DNA of 64,000 nt from Acidobacteriota bacterium (GCA_016713675.1 JADJOS010000004.1:248001-312000); one strand, 5' to 3'. Counted from the stretch's first letter, positions 8,327 through 18,358 are shown. The notes: generated by a model not told the origin, from the letters alone. Numbers and translations are program-made.

Positions 8327-9403
8327 ATGACACATACGGCGCGGTCACTCGATATCAACGAGGACAAAATGCATGCATTTTTAGGCAAGGTCGTTGGCGA
8401 TTTTGGCGCCAGCCTTAGTACGGTTTTAGGATATATCGGCCAGAAACTCGGGCTTTATGAGGCACTTGCTGACTCGGACGGAATGACGCCTGCCGAACTC
8501 GCGGAAAAGACAGGCACTACTGAACGCTATGTTCGCGAATGGCTGGTAAATCAGGCCGCCGGCGAATATGTCTACTATGATCCGGCGACCGGCAAGTTTT
8601 CGATGCTGCCGGAACAGGCGGTTGCCCTGACAGACGAGGACAGTCCGTTCTATGTCGGTGGCGGCTTTTACGTTATCAAAGCGATGGCGAATGCACAGCC
8701 GAGGATCGAGGATGCATTTGTGAACGGGGGAGGAATGTTATGGCGCGAACATGACTCCGACCTCTTTGTCGGTACTGAAAAGTTTTTTCGTCCCGGCTAC
8801 ACCGCTCATCTTGTGAATGAATGGATACCTGCGATGACGGGCATAAAGGAAAAACTCGAGGCCGGAGCCAAGGTCGCCGATGTCGGCTGCGGCCACGGGG
8901 CCTCGACCATAATTATGGCAAAGGCATTCCCGAATTCGCAGTTTTACGGCTATGACAATCACGAGGCCTCGATCGCAACAGCTAAGAAGAAAGCGGAGGC
9001 CGCCGGGTTGAGCGACCGCGTGCATTTTTCGGTGGCTTCGGCGAGTGATTTTCCGAGTAACGGTTACGATCTCATTTGTTTTTTCGATTGCCTTCACGAC
9101 ATGGGCGACCCGCACGGAGCAGCAAAACATGCATGTGAAACGCTCGCACCGCGCGGCAGCTGCATGATCGTCGAACCAATGGCCGGAAATACCGTCGAGG
9201 AAAATTTCAACATCATCGGCCGTACATTTTCCGGAGCATCAACGCTTTGCTGCACGGCTAACTCTCTCGCCCTCGGCGGCCCGGCACTCGGTGCCGTCGC
9301 ACCTGAAGATGCATTGAAAGAAGTGGTGATGTCAGGCGGCTTTGCAGAGTTTCGCCGGGCGTCAGAAACTCCATTTAATCGTATTTATGAAGCAAGGTTG
9401 TGA
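8327..9403 (+). CDS. Class I SAM-dependent methyltransferase with N-terminal winged-helix domain
   Basis: ATG 8327 is chosen because GGAGGA lies at 8317-8322; the upstream TTG at 8315 overlaps that site. The 358-aa product has an N-terminal winged-helix part (residues about 25-100, LAEKTGTTERYVREWL) like that of O-methyltransferases, and a Rossmann methyltransferase domain with motif I VADVGCGHGAS (about residue 185) and the acidic FYGYDNHE. It belongs to the Rv2258c-like group, in which the N-terminal helix-turn-helix fold mediates dimerisation rather than DNA binding. The substrate is unknown. It stands alone, with gaps on both sides. Confidence 0.85.
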   Translation: MTHTARSLDINEDKMHAFLGKVVGDFGASLSTVLGYIGQKLGLYEALADSDGMTPAELAEKTGTTERYVREWLVNQAAGEYVYYDPATGKFSMLPEQAVALTDEDSPFYVGGGFYVIKAMANAQPRIEDAFVNGGGMLWREHDSDLFVGTEKFFRPGYTAHLVNEWIPAMTGIKEKLEAGAKVADVGCGHGASTIIMAKAFPNSQFYGYDNHEASIATAKKKAEAAGLSDRVHFSVASASDFPSNGYDLICFFDCLHDMGDPHGAAKHACETLAPRGSCMIVEPMAGNTVEENFNIIGRTFSGASTLCCTANSLALGGPALGAVAPEDALKEVVMSGGFAEFRRASETPFNRIYEARL

Positions 9404-9594
9404 TACTTGTCACTGATTTGTACATTGTTTCACATGAAAATGGACGCAGGTGTTTGAGAACTTTCGCTTTTAGGCCGCGATAGACTGCCGGCATCAGGTT
9501 AAAGTTCTCCGACGCCATTGAAGTTGAATCTCATTTGATCGGCCGGCTGCACAATTCATACGAGTTTTCCGGCTGAGCCGAAACGAGGTGTGAA

Positions 9595-10029
9595 ATGAAA
9601 TGCAGGATCTTATTCGTAGCGATTTTCGTATTTTTGGCAGCGATCTCAGCAATTGCACAGACTGAGCGAACGCCATTTTCGTCATACAAGGGCGTCTCGA
9701 TCGGAATTCCAATTGAAAACGCGAGGGCAATTCTCGGCAATCCAAAAGAAAAGGCCGATAAGCAGGATTTTTATTTGTTCTCAGAAAATGAATCGATGCA
9801 GGTCTTTTATGAGGACGGCAAAACGGTGACGGCGATCATGATGACGTTTGTCGGCGCGATCGAATTGGCACCGACCGCGAAGGATGTTTTTGGTGAAGAG
9901 GTTGCCGCAAGCGAGGATGGATCGTTCTTTAAGATGATGAGATATCCAAAGGCCGGATTCTGGATCTCTTACAGTCACGCTGCAACCGCGGACAAGATGA
10001 TCAATATCGCGATGCAGAAAATCAACTAA
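9595..10029 (+). CDS. Small secreted protein of unknown function
   Basis: The 144-aa product has a clear signal peptide (MKCRILFVAIFVFLAA, cut near AIAQ). The mature part contains FSSYKGVSIGIPIENARAILGNPKEKADKQDF, a layout seen in small beta/alpha exported proteins whose family I cannot name. Upstream, GAGGTG at 9589-9594 abuts the start. It is monocistronic: 191 bp separates it from the methyltransferase and 111 bp from pntA. It could be a periplasmic sensor or binding protein, but nothing in the sequence decides this. Confidence 0.7.
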   Translation: MKCRILFVAIFVFLAAISAIAQTERTPFSSYKGVSIGIPIENARAILGNPKEKADKQDFYLFSENESMQVFYEDGKTVTAIMMTFVGAIELAPTAKDVFGEEVAASEDGSFFKMMRYPKAGFWISYSHAATADKMINIAMQKIN

Positions 10030-10140
10030 TAGCCGCGGTTGGAATACTAACCTGGTTATTTGTCTGATAAACTTAGATTTATTAGAATTCTGTCGGCGCT
10101 CGTATATAGAAACGTAAATTTTCTTTACTTTTAAAACTAA

Positions 10141-11738
10141 ATGACCAAGATCGGTATTCCGAAAGAGATACATCCGGGCGAAAAACGCGTCGCGGCCACG
10201 CCGCAGACCATCATTCGCCTTAAAAACTGGGTTTCGAAGTTCAGGTCGAGTCGCACGCCGGACACGGCATCAACTGCATCGACGGTGAATATCGCGAGGC
10301 GGGTGCCGAGATCGTCGAGACGGCAAAAGAGCTTTGGGCGACATCAGACGTTATTCTAAAGGTACGTCCGCCTGAGCAGAATACCGAGCTCGGTGTTCAC
10401 GAAGCCGACCTGATGAAAGAGGGCGGCTGGCTGATCGGCTTTATGTGGCCGGCCCAGAACCGCGAGATCCTCGACAAACTCGCAGCCCGCAAAGCGACCG
10501 TTTTCGGCATGGACTGTGTTCCGCGTATCACGCGTGCCCAGAAGATGGACACACTCTCGGCGATGGCAAATATCGCCGGATACCGTGCGATCATCGAGGC
10601 GGCAAATAATTTCCCGAGATTTTTCGGCGGACAGATCACCGCCGCCGGGCGTATCGATCCGGCGAAGGTGATGGTCATCGGGGCCGGTGTCGCCGGGCTT
10701 TCTTCGATCGGTGCGGCAAGAGCTCTGGGGGCGATCGTACGGGCGTTCGACCCGCGAAGCGCAACCAAAGATCAGGTCGCTTCGATGGGAGCCGAGTTTC
10801 TCGAAGTAAATATCGAAGAAGAAGGCGAAGGCAAAGGCGGCTATGCAAAGGTCATGTCCGACGCTTTTCTCAAAGCCGAAATGGCGCTGTTCGCCCAACA
10901 GGCGATGCAGGTCGATATCATTGTCACTACTGCTCTTATTCCCGGCAAACCCGCTCCAAAACTGATCACACAAGGTATGGTCGAATCGATGAAACCAGGC
11001 TCGGTCATCGTCGATCTCGCCGCCGAACAAGGCGGCAACTGTGTCCTGACCGATCCCGGCAAGGTCGTCCATCATAAGGGCGTCACGATCATCGGCTACA
11101 CAGATCTGCCCTCGCGGATGGCGAGCATGTCGAGCCAGCTTTACGGTTCGACGATCGTTGCGCTTATCGATGAATTGAACGGCGAGGAAGGATTGCACGT
11201 CGATCTCGAAGACGAGGTCGTCCGCGGTGCGATCGTCTTGCACAACGGCAAGATGATGTGGCCCGCTCCGGCTCCGCCGACACCGGCGGCACCGCCCGAG
11301 CCCGGCGTCCCGACCAAGAGTTCAGCCAGCGTCGCGGTAAAGGCCGCAAACAGTCACGGCCACGGCGGTGAGAGCAAAGGCATCAACCCTTGGGTACTCG
11401 CGGTCGCGGGCGTGGTTTTATTCGGCATTGGAGCGTTGGTCCCGTCGGAGGTCAAGAACGCCGGCGGCGATACGCTTAGCCATTTGACGGTGTTTATTCT
11501 CGCATGTTTTGTTGGATTTCAGGTCGTCTGGAGCGTCAAACCGGCCCTCCATACCCCGCTTATGAGCGTCACCAATGCCATCAGCGGCATCATCCTCGTC
11601 GGCGGCATGCTCCAACTGGTCGGCACCGACCTCAGCGTCACCACCATCCTTGGGGCCATCGCAGTTTTGGTTGCCGCGATCAATATCGCCGGCGGATTTT
11701 TGGTGACCAATAGGATGTTGGCGATGTTTCGGAAGTAG
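10141..11738 (+). CDS. pntA: NAD(P) transhydrogenase subunit alpha, frameshifted in this sequence
   Basis: The product would be about 532 aa, close to full-length PntA (about 510 in E. coli), combining the NAD(H)-binding domain I and the first membrane part of domain II. The N-terminus MTKIGIPKEIHPGEKRVAAT is canonical, but after LKN the reading frame breaks: the A5 run at 10222-10226 is one A short. Adding one A restores KKLGFEVQVESHAGHGI and joins it to the long downstream frame (VMVIGAGVAGLSSIGAAR for NAD binding; several membrane helices at the C-terminus, 11390-11720). PntAB uses the proton-motive force to make NADPH. A sequencing or assembly error is more likely than a real lesion, because the 440-codon remainder is intact and pntB follows. 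Confidence 0.9.
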
Positions 11739-11748
11739 TTAGAGTTTT

Positions 11749-11979
11749 ATGAACCCGATTAGATTTCCCTTGCTTTGGTTATTGATTTCAATATTCCTGA
11801 TCGTAACGGCAGTGGTTTATTTCCTTGTCGGCTTTCAATATATCGCTGAAATAACGCGAGATCGGGACGGAGATGGGGTCGAATACTTGGGTAGCGTCGC
11901 GGCAGTCGTTATGACTGCAATTGGTTTTTTATCACTTACGACCCTTGGAATTCGGCAACTCGGTCGAAGGCGTTCATAG
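11749..11979 (+). CDS. Small two-helix membrane protein
   Basis: A 76-aa product with two hydrophobic helices (LLWLLISIFLIVTAVVYFLV and about residues 48-66) joined by a short acidic loop (RDRDGDGVE), ending in RRRS. It lies 10 bp after pntA and 57 bp before pntB on the same strand, so it is probably part of the transhydrogenase operon. No family is recognised. The acidic loop is DxDxDG-like, which could bind Ca2+, but this is speculative. Confidence 0.6.
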   Translation: MNPIRFPLLWLLISIFLIVTAVVYFLVGFQYIAEITRDRDGDGVEYLGSVAAVVMTAIGFLSLTTLGIRQLGRRRS

Positions 11980-12036
11980 CCCTGTCGGTCGCGTAGCTTT
12001 CCGTGGGAATCGGTCATTGGCACCGTAAGATCATTC

Positions 12037-13434
<1,398 letters not shown>

Positions 13435-13443
13435 ACTCTTAAA

Positions 13444-13497
13444 GCTCCCCTCCCTACGAAGGAGGGGTGGCCGCCGCTTTGGGCGGACGGGGTGGTT
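13444..13497 (+). repeat. Family A palindromic element, copy A1 (intergenic)
   Basis: Two-hairpin element. Hairpin 1 is CCCCTCC (13447-13453)/GGAGGGG (13461-13467). Hairpin 2 is CCGCC/GGCGG around loop GCTTTG. The end is CGGGGTGGTT. It lies between pntB and the DUF559 gene, ending 22 bases before the DUF559 start. The same sequence recurs at 45138, 60035 and 63464, with a half copy at 13968. Confidence 0.9.
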
Positions 13498-13519
13498 TTT
13501 AGATTAACAAAAAAAGAAG

Positions 13520-13969
13520 ATGAGCGAACGACAAAGGCGTAAAACCGACATTCACTCACTGCCGCTCCTCCGTGAATTCCGCAAGGACCTTCGCAAGAAT
13601 CTTACTCCCGCCGAAGCCACATTCTGGAGAATAGTAAAAGGCTCAAAGTTCGAAGGCCGCAAATTCGTTCGCCAGCATTCGGTTGGCAATTACATCCTCG
13701 ACTTCTACTGCCCCTCCGAAAAACTCGCAGTCGAACTTGACGGTTCTCTTCACTTCAGCAGCAAAGGTGCCGCCGAGGACCGAGAAAGGACTGCTTTCCT
13801 CGAATCAAAAGGCATCCGTGTTCTAAGATTTGAGAATCGCGAGGTTTTTGATGAAAGCGAGTGGATGCTGGATAAGATCCGTGCAAGCTTCCGTTTCGGC
13901 CCACCGACTTCGCCGACCGCTCACGCACCGAACGCGTCTGTTCGTAACGTAAAAATCAGTGGTTCCTAG
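13520..13969 (+). CDS. DUF559 (Vsr-like/MTES_1575) endonuclease-fold protein
   Basis: A 149-aa protein of the DUF559 family, which has the PD-(D/E)XK/very-short-patch-repair nuclease fold. The N-terminus has the usual LRKNLTPAEATFWRIVKG helix. The catalytic core is visible: KFVRQHSVGNYILDFYCP with Asp, then LAVELDGSLHF with Glu/Asp, then the GIRVLRFENREVF strand. The DNA target and biological role of this family are not established. It is bracketed by palindromes: a full family A element ends 22 bp before its ATG, and a half element overlaps its TAG stop. The last about 20 residues (PPTSPTAHAPNASVRNVK) look like appended low-complexity sequence. A link between this nuclease and movement of the elements is a hypothesis only. 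Confidence 0.88.
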   Translation: MSERQRRKTDIHSLPLLREFRKDLRKNLTPAEATFWRIVKGSKFEGRKFVRQHSVGNYILDFYCPSEKLAVELDGSLHFSSKGAAEDRERTAFLESKGIRVLRFENREVFDESEWMLDKIRASFRFGPPTSPTAHAPNASVRNVKISGS

Positions 13970-13999
13970 CTCCCCTCCTTACCAAGGAGGGGAGCTTTT
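13968..13999 (+). terminator. Perfect 11-bp palindrome with T tail (half of family A), overlapping the DUF559 stop
   Basis: AGCTCCCCTCC (13968-13978) and GGAGGGGAGCT (13986-13996) pair perfectly around TTACCAA, followed by T residues. It can act as a rho-independent terminator, and is also the first hairpin of family A. The element starts inside the TAG stop codon (13967-13969). Confidence 0.8.
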
Positions 14000-14368
14000 G
14001 TCTCATGCCCTTGCATCGGTGACAATGTTGCCAAGCTCTAAGAGCAAAATGTGTATTAACTCGTCGTCGATGGCATATTACGCCTTCTATTTTCTTTTTT
14101 AGCGATGTAACGTCGGAAATATATCGTTTATTTCCCAAATAAGACATTTATCTGGTGACTTTGGTCTTTTATTTCGTAATTAAAAGACCTATATCGAGAA
14201 TTAAAAGAGCAATCGCTAAAATTAAACGAGCAATATCGGAAATTAAACGATGTAGATGTCGATTTACATCGTGTTGACGTGTGGTTTGCTCGCGTGTATT
14301 ATGTTCGGGAAAACGCGGTAAGGGGCGTGTTTCATTGGTTATTAACAAAACATTAGGGAGATATTGAG
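13970..14368. other. Gene-poor 399 bp with palindrome and 21-bp tandem repeat
   Basis: Besides the palindrome at the left edge and the tandem repeat at 14178-14261, no gene is supported. The stretch is visibly more AT-rich than the flanking genes. A minus-strand frame across the tandem repeat would encode a heptad-like Leu/Ile peptide but has no credible start. Confidence 0.5.
14178..14261. repeat. 21-bp tandem repeat, four units
   Basis: Units begin at 14178, 14199, 14220 and 14241, each starting AATTAAA(A/C)GA and mostly carrying a variant of CAATATCG further on. The period is exactly 21 bp (seven codons). On the minus strand it would encode repeats of the type LISDIAR/LILAIAL/LILDIGL. Confidence 0.85.
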
Positions 14369-14725
14369 ATGGCAAATGTAAATGTTAAGAGAGTCAAGGA
14401 ACAATGCAACGTAATGAACGACGCTTGGTTCGAAGGTGCGAAAGATGTCGAGTTTAACGGCACGACACAGTCGCAATTCGACGCGGACATCGTCGCAGCC
14501 GCCGCTGCCGACGCTGCGATCGACGATCTCGAAGCGCAGCTCAAGCTGCAACGCGAAGCCCGCGACGATATGTACGCCGCTCTCGACGAAAAACGCTCAA
14601 AAGTCGGCCAAGGCGTCGCCGGCAATCCCGACTTCGGCAACGACAGCCCGCTCTACGGCGCAATGGGCTTCGTCCGCAAATCCGAACGCAAATCCGGCCT
14701 CACCAAGAAAAAGAAAACGCCTTAG
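14369..14725 (+). CDS. Small charged protein of unknown function
   Basis: A 118-aa product with a good ribosome-binding site (AGGGAG about 11 bases before ATG). It begins MANVNVKRVKEQCNVMNDAWF, has an alanine-rich helical middle with coiled-coil character (DLEAQLKLQREARDDMYAAL) and a Lys/Arg-rich tail (VRKSERKSGLTKKKKTP). There is no signal peptide or membrane segment, so it is cytoplasmic. The family is not recognised. The basic tail would suit nucleic-acid binding, which is only an inference. It has its own terminator-like dyad downstream. Confidence 0.65.
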   Translation: MANVNVKRVKEQCNVMNDAWFEGAKDVEFNGTTQSQFDADIVAAAAADAAIDDLEAQLKLQREARDDMYAALDEKRSKVGQGVAGNPDFGNDSPLYGAMGFVRKSERKSGLTKKKKTP

Positions 14726-14744
14726 TTTTTCGCTATCTAACAAA

Positions 14745-14788
14745 AACGTCGTTAATAATACCGAAATTGGTGTATTATCAACGACATT
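14745..14788 (+). terminator. Long dyad downstream of the 118-aa gene
   Basis: AACGTCGTTAATAATACC (14745-14762) pairs almost perfectly with GGTGTATTATCAACGACATT (14769-14788) across a 6-base loop. There is no clear T tract, so it may be a processing or attenuation structure rather than a classical terminator. Confidence 0.55.
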
Positions 14789-14797
14789 CATTCAGAC

Positions 14798-15290
14798 ATG
14801 CCTAGATATCGACAAATTGAAATAGAGTCGAGCAGCAGTCCACCGGAGCCAGAAGAAATCTCTAAGGTGGAATCACTGCTCGGAACTTCATTGCCGAGTG
14901 ACTTTTTGGAGTTCCTACAAGTTGCCAACGGAGGCTATTATGAGTTCTGCATAAAGATTCCGCCCGAAAACGAAGAAGTTTCCTTCGGTGACGTCTATTT
15001 AGTTGGCCGGGACGAGAGCGGTCAATACGGTGCCGGAACAGTTTTGCACGAAATAGATTGTGCTCGACGTTGGGCAAAGACTCCCGATGCTGTACTACCA
15101 TTCGCGTGATGGCGGAGGTTCAGAAGTCTTCCTTGATTTAACGCCGGAGGGAAAAGGAAGAGTAGTAGCTTTTGTCCACGGTTTGCCGCCTTGGGCTGGG
15201 CCTATTCAAGAAGATCGATTCATTGAATTAGCGCCTAGCTTCGTAGAATATATTGACCTTCACGTTAAATGCGAGGGCGAGTTTTACTAG
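14798..15290 (+). pseudogene. SMI1/KNR4-family protein, frameshifted
   Basis: The 5' frame encodes EISKVESLLGTSLPSDFLEFLQVANGG, the typical N-terminus of SMI1/KNR4 (SUKH) proteins, and runs to LPFA, then TGA at 15107. The rest (RDGGGSEVFLDLTPEG..., to FVEYIDLHVKCEGEFY) continues in another frame. LPFARDGGG is the expected join, so two bases appear lost from a CGCG run at about 15103-15106. In other bacteria SUKH proteins are often immunity partners of nuclease toxins; no toxin gene is next to it here. Either a real lesion or a sequence error. Start ATG 14798 has no clear ribosome-binding site. Confidence 0.65.
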
Positions 15291-15298
15291 ACAGACTT

Positions 15299-15679
15299 CT
15301 ACAGCTTGACCAACGCCAGTCTCTCAACAACCTTCCCCTTCTCCAAGTGCTCCTCAACGATCTCGGCGGCGTCTTCGGGCATGACCTGGCCGTACATTGT
15401 GCCATCGGGGTAGACCATGACGGCGGTGCCGATGGAGCAGAAGCCGATCGAGCCGCATTCGGTGAGGACGACCTCGCCAAGCGGGTTGCGGCCTTTTGAT
15501 TCCTTGCCGTTACGCAGGCCTTTCTCGGTCAGGATCCGCGAGAACTCAGCCATCACTTCCTGCCCGCCGACCGCGGAACATGAGGTGCCCGTGCAGACGA
15601 ATACGTGCCTGCGAAGCGGTGCCTTGAGCATCGGTGCAAGTTTTTCGAGCTGTTCGCGGTCGGTGATGAATTTTTTCAT
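15299..15679 (-). CDS. Thioredoxin-like [2Fe-2S] ferredoxin
   Basis: A 126-aa protein (start ATG at 15679; a TTG nine bases upstream is less likely) of the thioredoxin-like [2Fe-2S] ferredoxin family, related to the NuoE/HoxE C-terminal fold. Four cysteines fit the cluster: two in HVFVCTGTSCSAVGG and two in LTECGSIGFCSIG. PDGTMYGQVMPEDAAEIVEEHL is the standard C-terminal segment. It transfers electrons in the cytoplasm; its partner is unknown. It is divergent from the FHA-protease gene across a 149-bp repeat-filled spacer and convergent with the SMI1 remnant. Confidence 0.88.
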   Translation of the reverse strand: MKKFITDREQLEKLAPMLKAPLRRHVFVCTGTSCSAVGGQEVMAEFSRILTEKGLRNGKESKGRNPLGEVVLTECGSIGFCSIGTAVMVYPDGTMYGQVMPEDAAEIVEEHLEKGKVVERLALVKL

Positions 15680-15680
15680 G

Positions 15681-15825
15681 GTGAACAACTAACAAACTAA
15701 CAGTTAAAAGTGGATCAGTTAAAAGTTAATAGTTAACAGAATGTAGTTTACTATGCCCAGTTTTTGGTATGCTAATCACTGTTAGCTATTAACTGTTCAC
15801 TATTCACTGTTAGCTATTCACTATC
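15681..15825. repeat. AT-rich inverted/direct repeat of the GTTA-CTATT-AACAG type
   Basis: The spacer between two divergent genes is built from variants of TTAACAGTTAA, AGTTAATAGTTAACAG and their inverse CTGTTAGCTATTAACTG / TTCACTATTCACTG. The left part (15681-15738) and right part (15774-15823) are broadly inverse complementary. It must also hold the promoters of both flanking genes, but these cannot be separated from the repeats by eye. Confidence 0.7.
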
Positions 15826-15828
15826 TTG

Positions 15829-17481
15829 ATGGCAGTCGGCATTATCATCCACATCACGGTCGGCACTGAGAAGCGAACCGAATTTTTTTCGCAGGAAAGG
15901 ATTCGCGTCGGTTCCGATGAATTGTGCGACCTGCAGATCCACATGCCCGATGCCAAGGGCGGATCGATGTGGTTCGACCTCGATAATGCTGACGGCGTCT
16001 ATCGGATCATCGATTTTGACGAATCGCTGGGATTGAGCATTAACGAAAGGCCGATGCGGCGGTTCATCGCTATAACTGATGGCGATGTGATCGCGGTCGA
16101 TAATGCGGATATTGTGTTCTCGTTCTTTTCGCTTGAGACCAAATCATCGCTGATCACCACCAATCGCGAACAGCCTCACATCGCTCAGTTCATTGAGGAA
16201 GCTGCCCTCGAATCTGCAAGCTCGGCAAAACGTGACGACGCCAAGGCGTTTCTTCGGGAATTCACGCGTGAACTTGCACGTGAGATCTCTCTTACGACCA
16301 AGCTCATCACGCTCGTGATCGTTCTCGGGTTTATCACCGGGATCTTCTATATCGGATACGCGGTGAACAAGGAACTTCGCGAGAGCCGCAAGCAATCAGA
16401 ACAGCAGAGCGAGATCATCGCCAAGCTCGAAGACAAACTCGGCAAGACGAACGACCAGATCAGCGAGCTCGACAAAACGAACAAGGACATGATGAAGACC
16501 GTATCGCTCGCACCAAATCTTCGGGTCGAATACGGCAGCGGCGTTTGTCTGATCGTAGGCGTTTACGATCTGGTCGACAAAAAGAGCGGCAAGGTCCTGC
16601 GTTATGCCGATCCGCAGGCATATCGGCCGAGCCCATATGAACCGACACAATCAGAAGACCCGAGCGGCCCGCCGCCGCAGCCGCAGATCGGACTGACGAC
16701 CGAGGGCAACGGTTCGACCGTCGAATACGATTTTATCGGCACCGGATTTCACGTTGGCGGCGGCTATATAGTCACCAACCGCCACGTAGTTCAGCCGTGG
16801 GAAGAGGACGATCTTGTCAAGCAAATGATGTCGGTCGCGAACGGCCGAGCCCGTGTCAAACGGCTTGTCATTTACTTTCCAAACGTCGCGACACCTTTTC
16901 CGCTGAAGATAAAGCAGTTGGGCACTCGAGACGATCTCGGCGTCGGAACCGTTGACGCAGCGACACTGCCGGCCGAGATACCGGTGCTTCCGCTCGATTT
17001 TGATACCGATTCGGCGGCGATCGGCAAGACCGTGGTCACCATGGGATATCCGAGCGGTCCCGACCGTCTGCTCGCAATGGTCGATGACGACGAAGCTAAA
17101 TCGATCAATCAGCGATTCGGCAATTCGCGTCAGAATCTGATCAATTTCCTCGCCCAATCTCAAAAGATCGTCCCGCTGACCACGCAGGGGGCCATAACCG
17201 ATCTTGATGCAAAGCGAATCGTCCATGACGCCAAGACCGCCGAGGGCGGCTCAGGCGCTCCGCTATTCGGTCAAGCAGGTAAGGTGATCGGTGTTAATTT
17301 TGGGGTGTTTACTGAGAATACTGCCGCAAATATGGCCGTGCCGGTGCGGTTTGCCATCGAACTTCTGAGAAAGGCAGGATGGAAAACGCCTGAAGAATTA
17401 CAAAAAGAAGCTGAAACGCAGCTTCAGGTTGCGACCACGGGTTCCTCGAATTCAAATACAGCCGCCGCAAAGCCCCAATAG
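15829..17481 (+). CDS. FHA domain - transmembrane helix - trypsin-like serine protease
   Basis: About 550 aa (ATG 15829; TTG 15826 is adjacent). Residues 1-100 look like an FHA domain (ERIRVGSDELCDLQI ... ADIVFSFFS). One membrane helix follows at about 160-181, then a coiled coil (to about 225), a Pro-rich linker and a trypsin-like domain. The catalytic triad is plausible: His319 in TNRHVV, Asp368 or 369 in TRDDLGVG, Ser475 in EGGSGAPLFG. This suggests a cytoplasmic phosphothreonine-reading head and a periplasmic DegP-like protease without PDZ domains. The substrate is unknown. No kinase gene is adjacent. Confidence 0.82.
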   Translation: MAVGIIIHITVGTEKRTEFFSQERIRVGSDELCDLQIHMPDAKGGSMWFDLDNADGVYRIIDFDESLGLSINERPMRRFIAITDGDVIAVDNADIVFSFFSLETKSSLITTNREQPHIAQFIEEAALESASSAKRDDAKAFLREFTRELAREISLTTKLITLVIVLGFITGIFYIGYAVNKELRESRKQSEQQSEIIAKLEDKLGKTNDQISELDKTNKDMMKTVSLAPNLRVEYGSGVCLIVGVYDLVDKKSGKVLRYADPQAYRPSPYEPTQSEDPSGPPPQPQIGLTTEGNGSTVEYDFIGTGFHVGGGYIVTNRHVVQPWEEDDLVKQMMSVANGRARVKRLVIYFPNVATPFPLKIKQLGTRDDLGVGTVDAATLPAEIPVLPLDFDTDSAAIGKTVVTMGYPSGPDRLLAMVDDDEAKSINQRFGNSRQNLINFLAQSQKIVPLTTQGAITDLDAKRIVHDAKTAEGGSGAPLFGQAGKVIGVNFGVFTENTAANMAVPVRFAIELLRKAGWKTPEELQKEAETQLQVATTGSSNSNTAAAKPQ

Positions 17482-17485
17482 AAAG

Positions 17486-18358
17486 TTAATCACCGGCCTT
17501 GGTAAACTCTTTACGGTCCTGCTCGCCAAGCTCTGCGATCTTCGACATAAGATGGTCGGCAATTTCCTTATGCGTTCGGATCGCATCGCGTTTTGAATAG
17601 AACTCCGTTAGGTCTATCTTCTCGCCAAACCAGATGCGGACTTTGGGGCCGCCCGTCCAGTTACCAAGTATTTGCTTCGGAAGGTCGTTGCCGAGTCCGG
17701 CGATGAACACCGGAACGACCTGCGGATGGGCAGAGTATATGACCTTCCCGATCCCCGGCTGCGCCGACAGCAGGTCGTACGTACCGCCTTCGAGGTTACG
17801 CTTTCCTTCGGGATGAAAACCGATAATATGGCCTTGTCCTTCGGTGCAGAGCTGCACGAGACGACGCATCGAATATTTATCGAACTCACGCTTCTTCGCT
17901 TCGCCTGCCTCGCGAAAGAACGGCGGATACATCGAAAACCAGCCCATCACCAGATTGACGAACCAACCGAACGGATTATCGTAAAAGAACTTCGCACGCA
18001 CCGGAAAAAACAACGTTACCGGCCGCTTCGTTCGGCGAAATATAACGCTCGAGACCGTGTACATATCAAAGAACGAACGGTGATTTGCTACCAGTACCAG
18101 CGGTGTATCTACATCAGCGTTCTCGACATTTTCAATGCCGAAAACATTCATCAGGTTGTAAGTTGCCAAATAGATCCAGAGCGAACCGATATGCCGCTGA
18201 AAAAACGTCATTAGCCGCTTCCAACCGCCCAAATTCATCCGATGCGTAAGCCAAAATCCGGCCCGCTCGACCGGCGAGATGACCGATATTTCCTCTGCCG
18301 TTGGCAGCAATACCAGTTCCGTATTTTGCTTTGTTGTGATCTCGGTCGTTTCAGTCAT
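17486..18358 (-). CDS. PlsC-type 1-acylglycerol-3-phosphate O-acyltransferase family protein
   Basis: A 290-aa product starting at ATG 18358 (MTETTEITT). It carries the acyltransferase block I NHRSFFD (NHx4D) and block III FHPEGKRN, with membrane-associated hydrophobic stretches around residues 45-75 and 115-150. The family acylates lysophosphatidate or related lipids at the inner membrane. It ends 4 bp from the convergent FHA-protease stop. Substrate specificity cannot be read from the sequence; a second acyltransferase domain occurs in the fusion at 36433. Confidence 0.85.
   Translation of the reverse strand: MTETTEITTKQNTELVLLPTAEEISVISPVERAGFWLTHRMNLGGWKRLMTFFQRHIGSLWIYLATYNLMNVFGIENVENADVDTPLVLVANHRSFFDMYTVSSVIFRRTKRPVTLFFPVRAKFFYDNPFGWFVNLVMGWFSMYPPFFREAGEAKKREFDKYSMRRLVQLCTEGQGHIIGFHPEGKRNLEGGTYDLLSAQPGIGKVIYSAHPQVVPVFIAGLGNDLPKQILGNWTGGPKVRIWFGEKIDLTEFYSKRDAIRTHKEIADHLMSKIAELGEQDRKEFTKAGD

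Noticed and set aside
10219..10232. Programmed -1 frameshift in pntA
   Set aside because: The site T-AAA-AAC resembles but does not match the X-XXY-YYZ pattern (T instead of A), no downstream pseudoknot is evident, and PntA is not known to use recoding. A missing A is simpler.
13520..13969. Vsr mismatch-repair endonuclease
   Set aside because: The fold is related, but motif spacing (ILDFYCP ... LAVELDG) is that of DUF559, and there is no cytosine methyltransferase gene nearby.
14178..14261. CRISPR array or plasmid iterons
   Set aside because: Units are contiguous without spacers, there are only four, and there are no cas or rep genes.
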